Part shown: positions 4,992 through 5,266 of the stretch, piece after piece
Numbering within the stretch: the first letter of the stretch is position 1
Layout: each line of letters begins with the position of its first letter
Source: JAJPJX01 sp964568355
Lineage (GTDB): Bacteria; Acidobacteriota; Terriglobia; Bryobacterales; Bryobacteraceae
DNA length: 5,266 bases
Direction of reading: 5' to 3'
NCBI GenBank assembly: GCA_964568355.1
Contig: CAZMRK010000073.1
Coordinates: forward strand, 1 to 5,266
Made by a program: the position numbers and the translations under genes
Notes under the pieces: generated by a model
Databases searched by the model: none
Told to the model about the DNA's origin: nothing
What the model saw: the letters and a program-made list of their open reading frames with translations, nothing else

Positions 4992-5266
4992 CTATTCGCT
5001 CCAGGTTGCGCCGCGCATATCGCCGGTACGTTCGAAGTGTTCGTGAAGCTTGAACGCCGCGGAGAGCGTCTGGGGGGTGTGCGAAGCCTTCACGATGTTG
5101 ACGTAGCTGGTCAGCACGTCGCGAGACTCCGGATCCGCGCAGTGATTGATGATCTCGCAGGCGCGTTCGTGCGGTGATTTGCCGCGCAGGTCCGCCACGC
5201 CGTGCTCGGTGGCGATGATCTGGACGGAGTGCTCGCTATGATCCACGTGCGTCACGAGCGGGACGA
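4992..5266 (-). CDS. Acetyl-CoA hydrolase/CoA-transferase, C-terminal end (partial)
   Basis: The last 90 residues of a gene that enters from the right edge; the start is outside the window. The frame stays open to base 5266, adding VPL before THVDHSEHSVQ, so the GTG at 5255 is an internal codon and not a start. The stretch HVDHSEH, IATEHGVADLRGKSP, ERACEIINHCADP and the ending HEHFERTGDMRG are typical of the C-terminal domain of the acetyl-CoA hydrolase/transferase family (AarC, Cat1 and YgfH relatives). These enzymes move CoA between acetyl-CoA, succinyl-CoA or propionyl-CoA and free acids through a glutamyl-CoA intermediate. The catalytic Glu lies in the unseen part, so substrate choice cannot be judged. 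The stop is TAG at 4994-4992. A 37-nt gap to the MDR gene suggests one transcript. Confidence 0.88.
   Translation of the reverse strand, partial: VPLVTHVDHSEHSVQIIATEHGVADLRGKSPHERACEIINHCADPESRDVLTSYVNIVKASHTPQTLSAAFKLHEHFERTGDMRGATWSE

Noticed and set aside
4155..5177. + strand open frame of 340 codons opposite the MDR and CoA-transferase genes
   Set aside because: It crosses two well-supported minus-strand genes and their gap, is Ser/Arg/Pro-rich as expected of a shadow, and has no family motif.

Overview
The window is a GC-rich bacterial chromosomal segment with ordinary housekeeping and metabolic genes. No phage, transposon, tRNA, rRNA or CRISPR structure is visible. Protein style and the GC-rich hairpin repeats lying between genes would fit a soil-type Acidobacteriota (Bryobacterales/Solibacter-like) genome. 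That placement is an inference from general impression, not a proof.

Layout, left to right. (1) Positions 1-211 hold no gene I recognise. An open frame on the + strand runs in from the left edge and stops at 156, and an inverted repeat lies at 39-76. The right part (160-204) is copy 1 of a two-hairpin repeat that also forms a plausible terminator for the leftward genes. (2) A leftward pair: a secreted M48-family zinc metalloprotease (566-1417), followed with no gap by a small VOC/glyoxalase-fold protein (212-565). The stop of the first and the GTG start of the second are adjacent and in the same frame. (3) A 109-nt divergent promoter region (1418-1526). (4) Rightward ilvE, a branched-chain amino acid aminotransferase (1527-2468). 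It has a perfect TATAAT box so close to the ATG that its mRNA is probably leaderless. (5) A 244-nt gap (2469-2712) with a strong interrupted 15-bp hairpin whose loop carries a C-rich, anti-Shine-Dalgarno-like sequence. (6) Rightward nagA-like N-acetylglucosamine-6-phosphate deacetylase (2713-3852). (7) A convergent gap holding copy 2 of the two-hairpin repeat (3868-3907). (8) A leftward pair that enters from the right edge: the C-terminal 90 residues of an acetyl-CoA hydrolase/CoA-transferase (4992-5266), then, after 37 nt, a zinc-independent quinone-oxidoreductase-like MDR protein (3956-4954).

The genes do not form one pathway. Functions touched are envelope proteostasis (M48), branched-chain amino acid metabolism (IlvE), amino-sugar/cell-wall recycling (NagA), acyl-CoA/acetate metabolism (CoA-transferase) and NAD(P)H redox chemistry (MDR). 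I found no clear new multi-gene system. The most interesting signals are non-coding: the covarying two-hairpin repeat, the large hairpin between ilvE and nagA, the probable leaderless start of ilvE, and the same-frame stop/start junction of the protease and VOC genes.
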